Source: Pseudomonas subflava
GTDB lineage: Bacteria > Pseudomonadota > Gammaproteobacteria > Pseudomonadales > Pseudomonadaceae
DNA length: 64,000 nucleotides
Assembly (NCBI RefSeq): GCF_023823685.1
Contig: NZ_JAMXBF010000015.1
Span: 1-64,000, forward strand
Reading direction: 5' to 3'
Shown: positions 17,005-24,763 of the stretch, piece by piece
How positions within the stretch are numbered: the first letter of the stretch is position 1
How the letters are laid out: each line of letters starts with the position of its first letter
Position numbers and translations under genes: made by a program
Notes under the pieces: generated by a model
What the model saw: the letters and a program-made list of their open reading frames with translations, nothing else
What the model was told of the DNA's origin: nothing
Database searches by the model: none

Positions 17005-17577
17005 ATGGCCAATCTCATCCTGCTCCAACCCTCTTTGGGCGGTGCCCTGCGCCGCTGGCGCGTGCAGCACCGAATCAAGCAGTCCCATGCCGCCGGCCTG
17101 TTCGGCGTCAACCAATCGACCATCTCGCGCTGGGAGACCGGTGTGCAGGAGATGAGCCCTGGCGAGCGTGCCCGTGTCGAGAGGCTGCTGCTGGCGCGGC
17201 TGGACTCAGCGGCCGATGCTGCCCTGGCCAGGCTGGTGCAGGACAGTACGAAGCCAGTGCACCTGGTGTGCGACCTGTCTCACCGGTTGCTAGCCTGCTC
17301 GAGCGCCCGCGCGGCCGAGTTCGCGCTGCCGCTGTCGGCGTTGCTCGGCGAGTCGCTCTGGCCGTTCGCTACCGAGGAGATCGCGCTCCGGGAAGCAGCG
17401 CTGGACGACCTGGGTTGGCGGGACATAGCGAGATCGGTATCGGTGGAATTCGCCAGCGGTGCCAATGGCTCGCCGCTGGTGCCCATCGTGCCAAGTCGAT
17501 GTCGCTGGACGCGCCTGATGCTGTCCGATGGCACGGCGGCGCGCCTGGTGGAGACACTCGATCAGCCACGGCCGTAG
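17005..17577 (+). CDS. XRE-type helix-turn-helix regulator with sensor-like C terminus
   Basis: A 190-aa protein. Residues about 12-60 form a lambda-repressor-type helix-turn-helix (LGGALRRWRVQHRIKQSHAA, then NQSTISRWETG). The remaining 120 residues look like a PAS-type sensor fold (PVHLVCDLSHRLLACSSARA) but this is only a visual resemblance. GGAGG lies 7-8 bp before the ATG. It precedes the HD-domain gene on the same strand by 51 bp. The target is unknown. Confidence 0.72.
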   Translation: MANLILLQPSLGGALRRWRVQHRIKQSHAAGLFGVNQSTISRWETGVQEMSPGERARVERLLLARLDSAADAALARLVQDSTKPVHLVCDLSHRLLACSSARAAEFALPLSALLGESLWPFATEEIALREAALDDLGWRDIARSVSVEFASGANGSPLVPIVPSRCRWTRLMLSDGTAARLVETLDQPRP

Positions 17578-17628
17578 GCGCCTCGTACTGCACCGCGAAT
17601 TCCCTTTCACGACCTCGGTGCATGACAG

Positions 17629-18207
17629 ATGGACGACGAGACCCTCAAGGCAAGGCTGGCATTCCTGCGCACGGCCGAATCGCTGAAGAACGTACTGCGC
17701 AGTGGGCGGACCTCCAACGGACGGCGCGAGAGCACCGCCGAACACAGCTGGCGGCTGTGCCTGATGGCAATCGCCTTCGAGGATCAGCTCCATGGCCTCG
17801 ACATACTGCGTCTGCTGAAGCTGTGCGTCGTCCACGACCTGGCAGAGGCCATCGGCGGCGACATTCCTGCCGTCGATCAGCTCGCCCCCATAAGCAAACA
17901 CCAGCAGGAACGACATGACCTGCATCTGCTCACCAGCGAGCTGGACGCAGGCCTGCGAAAAACCATTCACGCGCTCTGGGAAGAGTACGAATCGGCCTCC
18001 ACCCCCGAGGCCCAGGCGGCCAAAGCGCTGGACAAGCTGGAAACCATCCTCCAGCACAACCAGGGCGCCAACCCACCCGGCTTCGACTACCGCTTCAACC
18101 TGCACTACGGCATTCGTTATATGGCGGCTCATCCGTTGTTCAGCCGGATCCGCCGGGAACTCGATGCCGACACGTGCGCAAGGATCGATGTTCAGGATCT
18201 CGCCTGA
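17629..18207 (+). CDS. HD-domain phosphohydrolase (HDDC2/YfbR-like)
   Basis: A 192-aa soluble protein with the metal-binding HD pattern: His39 (TAEHSW), His69-Asp70 (HDLAE) and Asp135 (ALDKLE). These residues match the HD_3 family, which includes 5'-deoxynucleotidases, so nucleotide hydrolysis is a fair guess, not shown. It is convergent with the LysR gene, with only 8 bp between the stops. Confidence 0.82.
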   Translation: MDDETLKARLAFLRTAESLKNVLRSGRTSNGRRESTAEHSWRLCLMAIAFEDQLHGLDILRLLKLCVVHDLAEAIGGDIPAVDQLAPISKHQQERHDLHLLTSELDAGLRKTIHALWEEYESASTPEAQAAKALDKLETILQHNQGANPPGFDYRFNLHYGIRYMAAHPLFSRIRRELDADTCARIDVQDLA

Positions 18208-18215
18208 CCGAGGCA

Positions 18216-19124
18216 TCAGGCCCGCGCGCACTCGGCGGCCTTGCCCAGTTCGATCATCCAGTCGATGAACACCCTGAGCTTGGCGCTGACATGCCGGTTG
18301 GGCGGGTACGCCAGGTAGAGCGGCAGCGGATTCACCTCCCACTCCTCGAACAACGGCACCAGTGCCCCGCTCGCCCTGTGCGCCTTGGCCATGTACTCCG
18401 GCAGCCAGAGGATGCCGAGGCCGGCCAGCCCGGCGACGAGGTAGGCGTTGCCGTCATCCACCGTCAGCGCGGACCGACCTTGCAGGGCGATGCGCTCCTC
18501 GCCTCGCCGCAGCACGCCGGCGAAGGCCTTGCGGGAGCGAGCGCCGAGAAAACTGACGATCTGGTGCCCGCCCATTTCACCCGGATGTTCGGGCACGCCG
18601 GCACGCGCCAGGTAGGCGGGCGCGGCGTATACGCCGATGCGCAGGTCGCCCAGGTGGCGGGCCACTAGCGACTGGTCGGTGATCTCGCCGCCGCGCACCA
18701 CGCAGTCCACGTTGTCGCCGATCAGATCGACGTAGCGGTCGCTCACACCCAGGTCGAGCTGGATCTCCGGATAGCGCGCATGAAAGGCCGGCAGCGCCGG
18801 GATCAGGATCGTACTGGCGAAGGGGCTGGGCACGTCCACCCGCAAGCGGCCGCGCGGCAAGGCGGAGGCGTCGGACAGGCTGGTCTCGGCGTCGTCCATG
18901 TCGGCCAACAGACGGATGACTCGCTCGTAGTAGGCAGCGCCGTCGGCGGTGACATGGACCCTGCGCGTGGTGCGGTTGAGCAGCCGCACGCGCAGGCGCG
19001 CCTCCAGCTGCTGCACCAGTTGGGTAACGCTGGTCTTGCTCATGTGCAGAGTATCGGCGGCCTTGGTGAAGCTGCCGGTTTCCACCACGCGGGCGAACGC
19101 CTGCATCGCATCGAAACGGTCCAT
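18216..19124 (-). CDS. LysR family transcriptional regulator
   Basis: A 302-aa regulator. The N-terminal winged helix-turn-helix occupies about residues 3-62 (FARVVETGSFTKAADTLHMSKTSVTQLVQQLE). The C-terminal periplasmic-binding-like domain senses an inducer, and the linker and HVTADGAAYYERV stretch match the CrgA/YafC-like subgroup. It is divergent from the RidA gene; the 124-bp gap carries a TGTTTG-N7-CAAACA dyad with the T-N11-A geometry of a LysR box, so it probably controls ridA and itself. Confidence 0.88.
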   Translation of the reverse strand: MDRFDAMQAFARVVETGSFTKAADTLHMSKTSVTQLVQQLEARLRVRLLNRTTRRVHVTADGAAYYERVIRLLADMDDAETSLSDASALPRGRLRVDVPSPFASTILIPALPAFHARYPEIQLDLGVSDRYVDLIGDNVDCVVRGGEITDQSLVARHLGDLRIGVYAAPAYLARAGVPEHPGEMGGHQIVSFLGARSRKAFAGVLRRGEERIALQGRSALTVDDGNAYLVAGLAGLGILWLPEYMAKAHRASGALVPLFEEWEVNPLPLYLAYPPNRHVSAKLRVFIDWMIELGKAAECARA

Positions 19125-19147
19125 CGCGACTCCGAACTGGGCGGGAT

Positions 19148-19166
19148 TGTTTGGATTCTACAAACA
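19148..19166. promoter_or_regulatory. Candidate LysR-box operator
   Basis: Inverted repeat TGTTTG (19148-19153) and CAAACA (19161-19166) with a 7-bp centre. It lies 24 bp upstream of the LysR start and 83 bp upstream of ridA, as expected for an autoregulated divergent LysR target. Confidence 0.5.
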
Positions 19167-19248
19167 GTGATGGACAGTGTTGCTCGTTTATCGGGTTGGC
19201 GCACGCGCCTAGAGTCGCCCCATCGATAACCCCGATGGAGAAACAAAG

Positions 19249-19641
19249 ATGACTACCCGCAACGTGATTTACCCGCCCGACCGCCACGCCCTGTACGACC
19301 TGCACCGCTACTCGCCGGCGATTCGCTCCAACGGCTTCCTGTTCGTCTCCGGCCAGGTCGGCAGCCGCAAGGACGGCTCGGCCGAACCGGACCTCGCAGC
19401 CCAGGTACGCCTCGCCTTCGCCAACCTCATCGCGATCCTGGCCGAAGCCGGCAGTAGCTTTGACGATGTGGTCGACACGACCATCTTCATGGTCGATCCC
19501 GACTCGAAGTTCGAGACCATCTGGGAGGTAGCCGCCGAGTTCTGGGGCAAAGCGCCCTACCCGACGGTAACCGCCATTGGGGTAACGTGGCTGTCCGGGT
19601 TTGACTTTGAGATCAAGGTGATTGCCCGACTGCCGCAATGA
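19249..19641 (+). CDS. RidA family protein (YjgF/YER057c/UK114)
   Basis: A 130-aa single-domain protein. The family hydrolyses reactive enamine/imine intermediates released by PLP enzymes. The conserved stretches SNGFLFVSGQVG (residues 24-35) and AYPTVTAIGVTWL-type C-terminal strand are present, but the arginine usual near position 105 in canonical RidA (PARS/PAR-V) is replaced here by PTVTAIGV, so it may be a RidA subfamily without the standard deaminase activity. It is divergent from, and probably regulated by, the LysR gene. Confidence 0.82.
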   Translation: MTTRNVIYPPDRHALYDLHRYSPAIRSNGFLFVSGQVGSRKDGSAEPDLAAQVRLAFANLIAILAEAGSSFDDVVDTTIFMVDPDSKFETIWEVAAEFWGKAPYPTVTAIGVTWLSGFDFEIKVIARLPQ

Positions 19642-19645
19642 CCGC

Positions 19646-19675
19646 AAGCCCCACTCACGAGTGGGGCTTGTCTTT
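19646..19675. terminator. Terminator between ridA and DUF971 genes
   Basis: A 10-bp perfect stem (19646-19655 with 19660-19669) with loop CACG, followed by GTCTTT. It serves the two convergent genes. Confidence 0.75.
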
Positions 19676-19950
19676 CAGCCTGCCAGCTCCTGCAGATAGA
19701 TCCAGGGATAGATGCCCTTGTCGTGGCCATCGCTGAACACCAGCTGCACGCCGTAGCCCTGCTGATTGATGGCGCACAGGTGTACCTCGCTTGGCGCCGC
19801 GTCGATGCGCCCATTCAGGCGCGCCGCGCGGCACTGCGAGCAGGGGCAGGCGGCGCGCAGGCAAGCATGGCTGAGCTGGCTGACCTGGCCGTCCGGCCAT
19901 TCCAGGCACAGCTGGCCGGCGGCGCTGCGCAAGGCGCTGGGCGCGTTCAT
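19675..19950 (-). CDS. DUF971 domain protein
   Basis: A 91-aa protein formed by a single DUF971 domain, the fold also found at the N terminus of gamma-butyrobetaine hydroxylases. The motif LRAACPCSQCRAAR (about residues 31-44) carries three cysteines that could bind zinc, and the C terminus GIYPWIYLQEL is typical. It is the last gene of the leftward operon and its start overlaps the HEAT-repeat gene stop by 4 bp. In other bacteria DUF971 proteins often sit near Fe-S assembly genes; with a ferredoxin in this operon, a maturation role is a reasonable guess only. Confidence 0.8.
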   Translation of the reverse strand: MNAPSALRSAAGQLCLEWPDGQVSQLSHACLRAACPCSQCRAARLNGRIDAAPSEVHLCAINQQGYGVQLVFSDGHDKGIYPWIYLQELAG

Positions 19951-20930
19951 CGCATCGCGCCCTGCAACTGGCCGAGGGCAATTCGCACGGCCTTGCGCAC
20001 CTCGGGGTCGCCGTCGTTTTCCGCCGCCTGCAACGCCGGCAGCGCGGCCGGGTCGGCCAGCTCGCCCAAGGCCAGGGCCGCTTCCTTGCGCAGGTTGCTG
20101 ATGCTATGGCCGAGCAGCTCGACCAGCGCACTCAGCGCACCGGCGAAACGCAGCTTGCCCAGCGCCCGAGCGGCGCGCAGACGCACCTGCCAATAGCCAT
20201 CGGCCAATGCCTCTACCAGCGCCGGGCCGGCATCGCTCTGCCCGACCTTGCCCAAGGTGGTGGCGGCTTCCTCGCGCACCTGCCATTCACGGTCACGCAG
20301 CGCGGCGCGCAGGGCCGGCAACACGCTGGCGTCGCTGGCCAGGCCCAGGGCGCCGGTGGCGGCACGGCGCACTTCGGTATCCGGGTCGCGGCTGGCCAAG
20401 GTGGCCAGGGCCGGCAGCGCATCGGTCTGTTTCAGCCAGCCGAGGATGCCGACCGCCTCGCGGCGGACGAATGCGTCGCTGTCATGCAGCGCGCCCAGGG
20501 CCAGCGGTGCGGCCTCGGCCAGGCGCAGCTCGCGCAAGGCACGCAGGGCGCTGGCACGGACGAAGGCATCGCCATGGGCGGCCCAGGGCAGGATCACCCT
20601 GCCCGCCTCGGCGCTCTTCAGTTCGGACAGGCTCTGCGCGGCGGCGGCGCGCACTTCCTCATCGGCGTCGGCCAGGGCGGCGCACAGGGCGGCGACCACC
20701 TCGGGCTCTTCCCAAGCCTCCAGCAGGCGCGCGGCCTCGGCGCGCACCTCAGCGGCGGGGTCATCGCCCAGGGCCTGGGTCAGCCAGGGCAAGGCATCGG
20801 GGTCTTCCAGGTCGGCCAACTCGATCAGGGCGATGCGGCGCACACCGGCGTCGGCATCGGCCAGGCGCGGCTGCAGGTCGAGGATGTCCGGGTTGTCGGT
20901 AATCAGATCGGCGATGGATAGCGTGGTCAT
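19947..20930 (-). CDS. HEAT-repeat protein
   Basis: A 327-aa protein made almost entirely of about ten HEAT/PBS-lyase-type repeats of roughly 31 residues. Each has the pattern alanine-rich helix, D..VR..AA..LG (for example SDAFVRREAVGILGWL, DTEVRRAATGALGLA, ISNLRKEAALALGELA). It has no signal peptide or membrane segment and is probably a cytoplasmic protein-binding scaffold. It overlaps the ABC ATPase stop by 4 bp and the DUF971 start by 4 bp, so all three are translationally coupled. Confidence 0.88.
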   Translation of the reverse strand: MTTLSIADLITDNPDILDLQPRLADADAGVRRIALIELADLEDPDALPWLTQALGDDPAAEVRAEAARLLEAWEEPEVVAALCAALADADEEVRAAAAQSLSELKSAEAGRVILPWAAHGDAFVRASALRALRELRLAEAAPLALGALHDSDAFVRREAVGILGWLKQTDALPALATLASRDPDTEVRRAATGALGLASDASVLPALRAALRDREWQVREEAATTLGKVGQSDAGPALVEALADGYWQVRLRAARALGKLRFAGALSALVELLGHSISNLRKEAALALGELADPAALPALQAAENDGDPEVRKAVRIALGQLQGAMR

Positions 20931-21784
20931 AGGGCGATTCGCAGTGGCGGATGTTCGGTGGTGGGCAGGCCCAGCGGGGTGAGGCGTGGCAGTTCGCGGC
21001 CTTCCTCGTGACGCAGCAGTTCCAGGCAGTGGCGCTTGAGGTGGACGAAGCCGGGGCTGGTCAGCAGGCTGGCGTTGCGCGGGCGCGGGAAGTCCAGGCG
21101 CAGGTCCTCGATGAAGCGGCCCGGACGCGGGCTCATCACCAGGATGCGGTCGGCGAGGAACAGCGCCTCGTCGATATCGTGGGTGACGAACACCACGGTG
21201 GTGCGGATGCGCGTCCAGATATCCAGCAGCAGCTCCTGCATGCGCGAGCGGGTCTGCGCGTCCAGGGCGCCGAACGGCTCGTCCATCAGCAGCAGGCGCG
21301 GCCGGTTGATCAGCACGCGGGCGATCTCGGCGCGCTGCTGCATGCCGCCGGAGAGCTGGTTGGGCCAGCGCGTGGCGAAGTCCTGCAGGCCGACCAGGCG
21401 CAGCATCTCGGCGGCCTGGCGGCGCCGTTCGGCCTTGCCGATGCCTTGCATCTTCAGGCCGAAGGCGACGTTGTCCAGCACGCTGCGCCAGGGCAGCAGG
21501 GTGTGATGCTGGAACACCATGCCGCGCTCCGGCGAGGGACCGGCCACCGGCGCGTTATCCACCAGCAGGCTACCGCCGGCGGGCCGCAGGTGACCGGCCA
21601 GGGCGCCGAGCAGGGTCGACTTGCCGCAACCGGACGGGCCGAGGATGCACACGAATTCACCGGGCTCGACGGCGAAGTCCAGCGCCTGCACCGCCTCGAA
21701 GGCCTCGCGGCCCTGGCCGAGGCGGATGGACAGCTGGCGGCCGTCGATGCGGCCGGGCTCGGGGGCTCTTTCGTAGACGCTCAT
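20927..21784 (-). CDS. ABC transporter ATPase (nitrate/sulfonate/taurine class)
   Basis: A 285-aa ATPase of the SsuB/TauB/NrtD class. Walker A GPSGCGKST lies near residue 50, the Q-loop is in MVFQHHTLLPW, the signature is LSGGM, Walker B is LLMDEPFGALD and the switch is VTHDIDEA. A C-terminal extension of about 40 residues after FPRPRN contains LKRHCLELLRHEE. The ATG at 21784 overlaps the permease stop by 4 bp. Substrate specificity is set by the partner binding protein encoded at 22822-24228. Confidence 0.92.
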   Translation of the reverse strand: MSVYERAPEPGRIDGRQLSIRLGQGREAFEAVQALDFAVEPGEFVCILGPSGCGKSTLLGALAGHLRPAGGSLLVDNAPVAGPSPERGMVFQHHTLLPWRSVLDNVAFGLKMQGIGKAERRRQAAEMLRLVGLQDFATRWPNQLSGGMQQRAEIARVLINRPRLLLMDEPFGALDAQTRSRMQELLLDIWTRIRTTVVFVTHDIDEALFLADRILVMSPRPGRFIEDLRLDFPRPRNASLLTSPGFVHLKRHCLELLRHEEGRELPRLTPLGLPTTEHPPLRIAL

Positions 21785-22560
21785 CGCTGTGCTCCGCTGC
21801 GGTACCAGGGCGTGGCCAGGCCGCCGAGGCGCTTGACCAGGCCGCTGCTGGCCATGCCGAGCAGGCCGATCAGCAGCATGCCGACGACGATGTTCGGGTA
21901 GTTCTGGATGGTGTAGGACTCCCAGGTGTAGTAACCGATGCCGAACTGGCCGGAGATCATCTCGGCGGTGACCAGGCAGAACCACGAGGTGCCCATGCCG
22001 ATGGCGAGGCCGGTGACGATGCTCGGCGCCGCGCCGGGCAGAATCACCTCGCGCAAGATGGCCAGGCGCCCTGCCCCGAGGCTGCGCGCCGAGGCGATCA
22101 GGCGCGGATCGACGCCCTCCACGCCGTGGATTGTGTTGAGCAGGATGGGGAACAGCGCGCCGGTGAAGGTGATAAACACCATCGACAGCTCCGACGAGGG
22201 GAACATCAGGATGGCCAGGGGAATCCAGGCCACCGCGGGAATCGGCCGCAGCACTTCCAGCGGAGGGAGCAGGCTGTCCTCGGCCCATTTCGAGCGACCG
22301 ATGGCCAGTCCGAGCAGCACGCCGATCACGGCGGCGCTGAGGTAACCGGCAAACACTCGGCCCAGGCTGCTGCCGAGGTGAGCCAGCAGCTGGCTGGAGT
22401 GCAGCAGTTGCCAGGCCGCGTCGAGCACGGCGCTGGGCGTGGGCACATAGGTGAAAGTGAGCAGGCCCAGGTCCAGGCGCGCAGTGGCGGCCAGCTGCCA
22501 GAACAGCAGGCAGGCGGCCAGCGAGGCGAGGCGCAGGGGCCAGCGGTATAGAGAATTCAT
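21781..22560 (-). CDS. ABC transporter permease (nitrate/sulfonate/taurine class)
   Basis: A 259-aa inner-membrane permease with about six helices and the coupling loop near residues 150-170 (ASARSLGAGRLAILREVILPGA). GGAGA lies about 6 bp before the ATG at 22560; another ATG two codons upstream is too close to it. It lies 261 bp after the binding-protein gene, and the gap is filled with palindromic repeats. It is coupled to the ATPase gene. Confidence 0.91.
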   Translation of the reverse strand: MNSLYRWPLRLASLAACLLFWQLAATARLDLGLLTFTYVPTPSAVLDAAWQLLHSSQLLAHLGSSLGRVFAGYLSAAVIGVLLGLAIGRSKWAEDSLLPPLEVLRPIPAVAWIPLAILMFPSSELSMVFITFTGALFPILLNTIHGVEGVDPRLIASARSLGAGRLAILREVILPGAAPSIVTGLAIGMGTSWFCLVTAEMISGQFGIGYYTWESYTIQNYPNIVVGMLLIGLLGMASSGLVKRLGGLATPWYRSGAQR

Positions 22561-22570
22561 AGCCATCTCC

Positions 22571-22626
22571 GTAGCCCGGATGAAATCCGGGAATAACTGT
22601 GCGGTCCCGGATTTCATCCGGGCTAC
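22571..22626. repeat. Perfect 22-bp inverted repeat
   Basis: Arms at 22571-22592 and 22605-22626 are perfect reverse complements over 22 bp with a 12-base loop. The arm starts GTAGCCCGGATGAAATCC. This is an extragenic palindrome of the kind scattered in gamma-proteobacterial genomes. It ends 10 bp before the permease start and would form a very stable hairpin in the operon transcript. Confidence 0.8.
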
Positions 22627-22628
22627 GT

Positions 22629-22800
22629 CCCTCTCCCATAAATGGGAGAGGGCGCAGTCCGTGCACGGCAGGCCGGCGCGAGTCATCCCTCTCCCCCTGT
22701 GAGAGGGGCCGGGCGGGCCGCGTAGGCGTGAGGGATTGGCAAGCCGCTCCGAGTTGCCTACGGCACCCTCACCCCAGCCCTCTCCCAAGGGGAGAGGGAG
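22629..22800. repeat. CCCTCTCCC/GGGAGAGGG palindrome cluster, copy 1
   Basis: It holds three hairpins: CCCTCTCCCA/TGGGAGAGGG at 22629-22652, another at about 22686-22708, and CCCTCTCCC/GGGAGAGGG at 22778-22798. The stretch 22764-22786 is the reverse complement, with a few mismatches, of 24357-24379, so the same repeat family flanks the binding-protein gene in opposite orientation. Confidence 0.7.
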
Positions 22801-22821
22801 CTCACACGCCACGATGCCTCC

Positions 22822-24228
22822 TTAAAGACTGGCGACGGCCTGCTGGTTGGCGCTGACGAAGTCCAGCGCGGTGCCGCCGTGCTGCTGGGCGTAGGCCTCG
22901 GCCTGGTCCTTGAGCAGGAAGGCGGAGAGTTCACCCTTGCCGTTGCGCACGAACCAGGCCTGGTTGGCCAGCAGCTTGATGCCGCTGTCGGTGGCCTGGG
23001 CGTAGATGGCGCGGATGTCCTTGCCCTCCTGCTCCAGCGCGGCCAGGGCCTTGAGCGCGGCTTCCGGCGAGCTGTAGTGGCGCACCTTGTCCTCGCCGCG
23101 CACCCAGATCTGCGCCAGGCGCGAAACGTCGGTGATCGGCTTGCCGGTCAGCGCGTCATTGGCCTTGAGCGGCAGCGGCTGGTAGTCGGCCAGGGCCTTG
23201 TCGTAGTCGCGGCCGGCCTGCTTGAAGGCGGCGCGGATGTATTGGTCGTCGACGAACTTGTCCACGTCCAGGCCGCGGTCGGTCTTCTTCAGCAGCTTGA
23301 GGGTGTCGATAGAGGTGGCCAGCGCCTTGCGGTACTCCGGCTTCCAGGTCAGGTCGCGGGTCTGCAGGCCGAGCGGGCCGTGGAACAGGTAGTTCACCTC
23401 GGCCTCGATGCCGGTGACCTTCTCGATCAGCTCGCTGTATTTCTCCGGCGACTCGGCGAACAGGCGGTCGGCCTCGAGGCTGGCGCGCAGGTAGGCGGTG
23501 ACCACTTCCGGGTACTTCCTGGCGTACTCGGCATCCACCAGCGCGCCATGGAAGGTCGGCGCGTTGGCCTGGGAGCCGTCGTAGATCTTGCGGGCGAAGC
23601 CACGGTTGGGGAACAGCTCGGCGAACGGCACGAAGTCGGCATGTGCCTCGATGCGGTTGCTGCGCAGGGCCGAGCCGGCGATCTCCGGCGGCTGGGCGAT
23701 GATGCGCACGTCCTTCTGCGGGTCCCAGCCCTGCGCGGCCACGGCGCGCAGCAGCATGCCGTGGGCGGTGGAGGCGAACGGCACGGAGATGGTCTTGCCC
23801 TTCAGCTCGGCCAGCGACTGCACGCTGGAGGACGCCGGCACCACGATGCCGTTGCCGCTGCCACGGGTGCTGCCGGACAGCACGCTGAGGAACAGGCTGC
23901 GCTTGCCGGCATCGAGATGGGCGACGCCGTTGAACGAGCCAGGGAAGTCGGCCATGGCGCCGAAATCCAGCTTGCCGGCGACCATCTCGTTAGTCAGCGG
24001 CGCGCCGCTGGTGAAGTTCTTCCACTCGATCTCGTACTTCACGTCTTCGTACTTGCCGTCCTTCGGCAGGTACTTGTCGAGCAGGCCCAGCTCGCGGATG
24101 AGCAGGCCGCCGGTGGCGCAGTTGATGGTGGTGTCCTGGGTGCCGATGGCGACGCGGATCGTCTCGGCCTGGGCGTGAACGGAGGCGATGGCCAGGGCGA
24201 GGCCGGCCAGGGTAGTACGCAAGCGCAT
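22822..24228 (-). CDS. ABC transporter periplasmic binding protein, long NrtA/SsuA-like
   Basis: A 468-aa secreted protein with a signal peptide ending at about HAQA-ETI (residue 22). The first ~300 residues are the NMT1/SsuA-like fold (VAIGTQDTTINCATGGLL, FGAMADFPGSFNG, ISVPFASTAHGMLLRAV). About 150 further residues form an extra C-terminal region not seen in TauA or SsuA, which are near 320 aa. It presumably supplies the substrate for the redox enzyme encoded upstream. GGGGAAA lies before the ATG at 24228. The ligand is unknown; an organosulfur or other anionic compound is inference from class only. Confidence 0.85.
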   Translation of the reverse strand: MRLRTTLAGLALAIASVHAQAETIRVAIGTQDTTINCATGGLLIRELGLLDKYLPKDGKYEDVKYEIEWKNFTSGAPLTNEMVAGKLDFGAMADFPGSFNGVAHLDAGKRSLFLSVLSGSTRGSGNGIVVPASSSVQSLAELKGKTISVPFASTAHGMLLRAVAAQGWDPQKDVRIIAQPPEIAGSALRSNRIEAHADFVPFAELFPNRGFARKIYDGSQANAPTFHGALVDAEYARKYPEVVTAYLRASLEADRLFAESPEKYSELIEKVTGIEAEVNYLFHGPLGLQTRDLTWKPEYRKALATSIDTLKLLKKTDRGLDVDKFVDDQYIRAAFKQAGRDYDKALADYQPLPLKANDALTGKPITDVSRLAQIWVRGEDKVRHYSSPEAALKALAALEQEGKDIRAIYAQATDSGIKLLANQAWFVRNGKGELSAFLLKDQAEAYAQQHGGTALDFVSANQQAVASL

Positions 24229-24344
24229 GGGTGTTTCCCCTCGAATCATGGTTTTTTGAGTCGTCTCCGCCATGCGGTTGGCTGGTGGGAAACGAGGGGT
24301 TTTGCAGGCAAGGCGTCCGGGGTTTCCGGATGGCGGTTTTCGCC

Positions 24345-24440
24345 CCCTCTCCCTCCGGGAGAGGGTTGGGGTGAGGGCGATACGGGCGGCTAGGTGTTCC
24401 CTCATCCGCCCTTCGGGCACCTTCTCCCAAGGGGAGAAGG
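24345..24440. repeat. CCCTCTCCC/GGGAGAGGG palindrome cluster, copy 2
   Basis: Hairpins CCCTCTCCC/GGGAGAGGG (24345-24365) and CCTTCTCCC/GGGAGAAGG (24420-24440) lie in the 218-bp gap between the ferredoxin and binding-protein genes. This is the second, inverted copy of the repeat family found at 22629-22800. Confidence 0.7.
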
Positions 24441-24446
24441 AAGAAC

Positions 24447-24692
24447 TCAGCGCAGCAGGTAGGGAATCTCCACCTTCACCGCACCGGTCGGGCAGTCCTT
24501 CTCGCAGGGCATGCAGTACCAGCACTCGTCGAAGGTCATGTAAGCCTTTTGCGTCGCCGGATTGATCGCCAGCAGGTCCATCGGGCAGACCTCGACGCAC
24601 ACGGTGCAGCCCTTGTGGGCGATGCACTTGTCCTCGTCGATGGTCACCGGCGCATTGCTGCGAAAGAAGATTTCCTGGGGCTGGTAGGCCAT
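24447..24692 (-). CDS. 2x[4Fe-4S] ferredoxin, AprB-like
   Basis: An 81-aa protein with eight cysteines in two clusters: Cys23, 29, 32, 36 (spacing C-x5-C-x2-C-x3-CP) and Cys57, 60, 63, 67 (CxxCxxCxxxCP). The DECWYCMPCEKDCPTGAV segment and the overall layout resemble the N-terminal part of AprB, the iron-sulfur subunit of adenylylsulfate reductase, as recalled; the AprB C-terminal tail is absent. It lies 71 bp downstream of the flavoprotein gene and is probably its electron-transfer subunit. Confidence 0.85.
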   Translation of the reverse strand: MAYQPQEIFFRSNAPVTIDEDKCIAHKGCTVCVEVCPMDLLAINPATQKAYMTFDECWYCMPCEKDCPTGAVKVEIPYLLR

Positions 24693-24763
24693 GTCACGGT
24701 TCCTCGGAGCCTGTGGCTCTCTCGTTTCTGCGGCCCCTGCTCGGGGCCTGCACGCAGGTGTGG

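Noticed and set aside
22629..22800. A CRISPR-like array suspected from repeated CCCTCTCCC units
   Set aside because: The units are palindromic, differ in spacing and sequence and have no regular spacers; they are extragenic palindromes.
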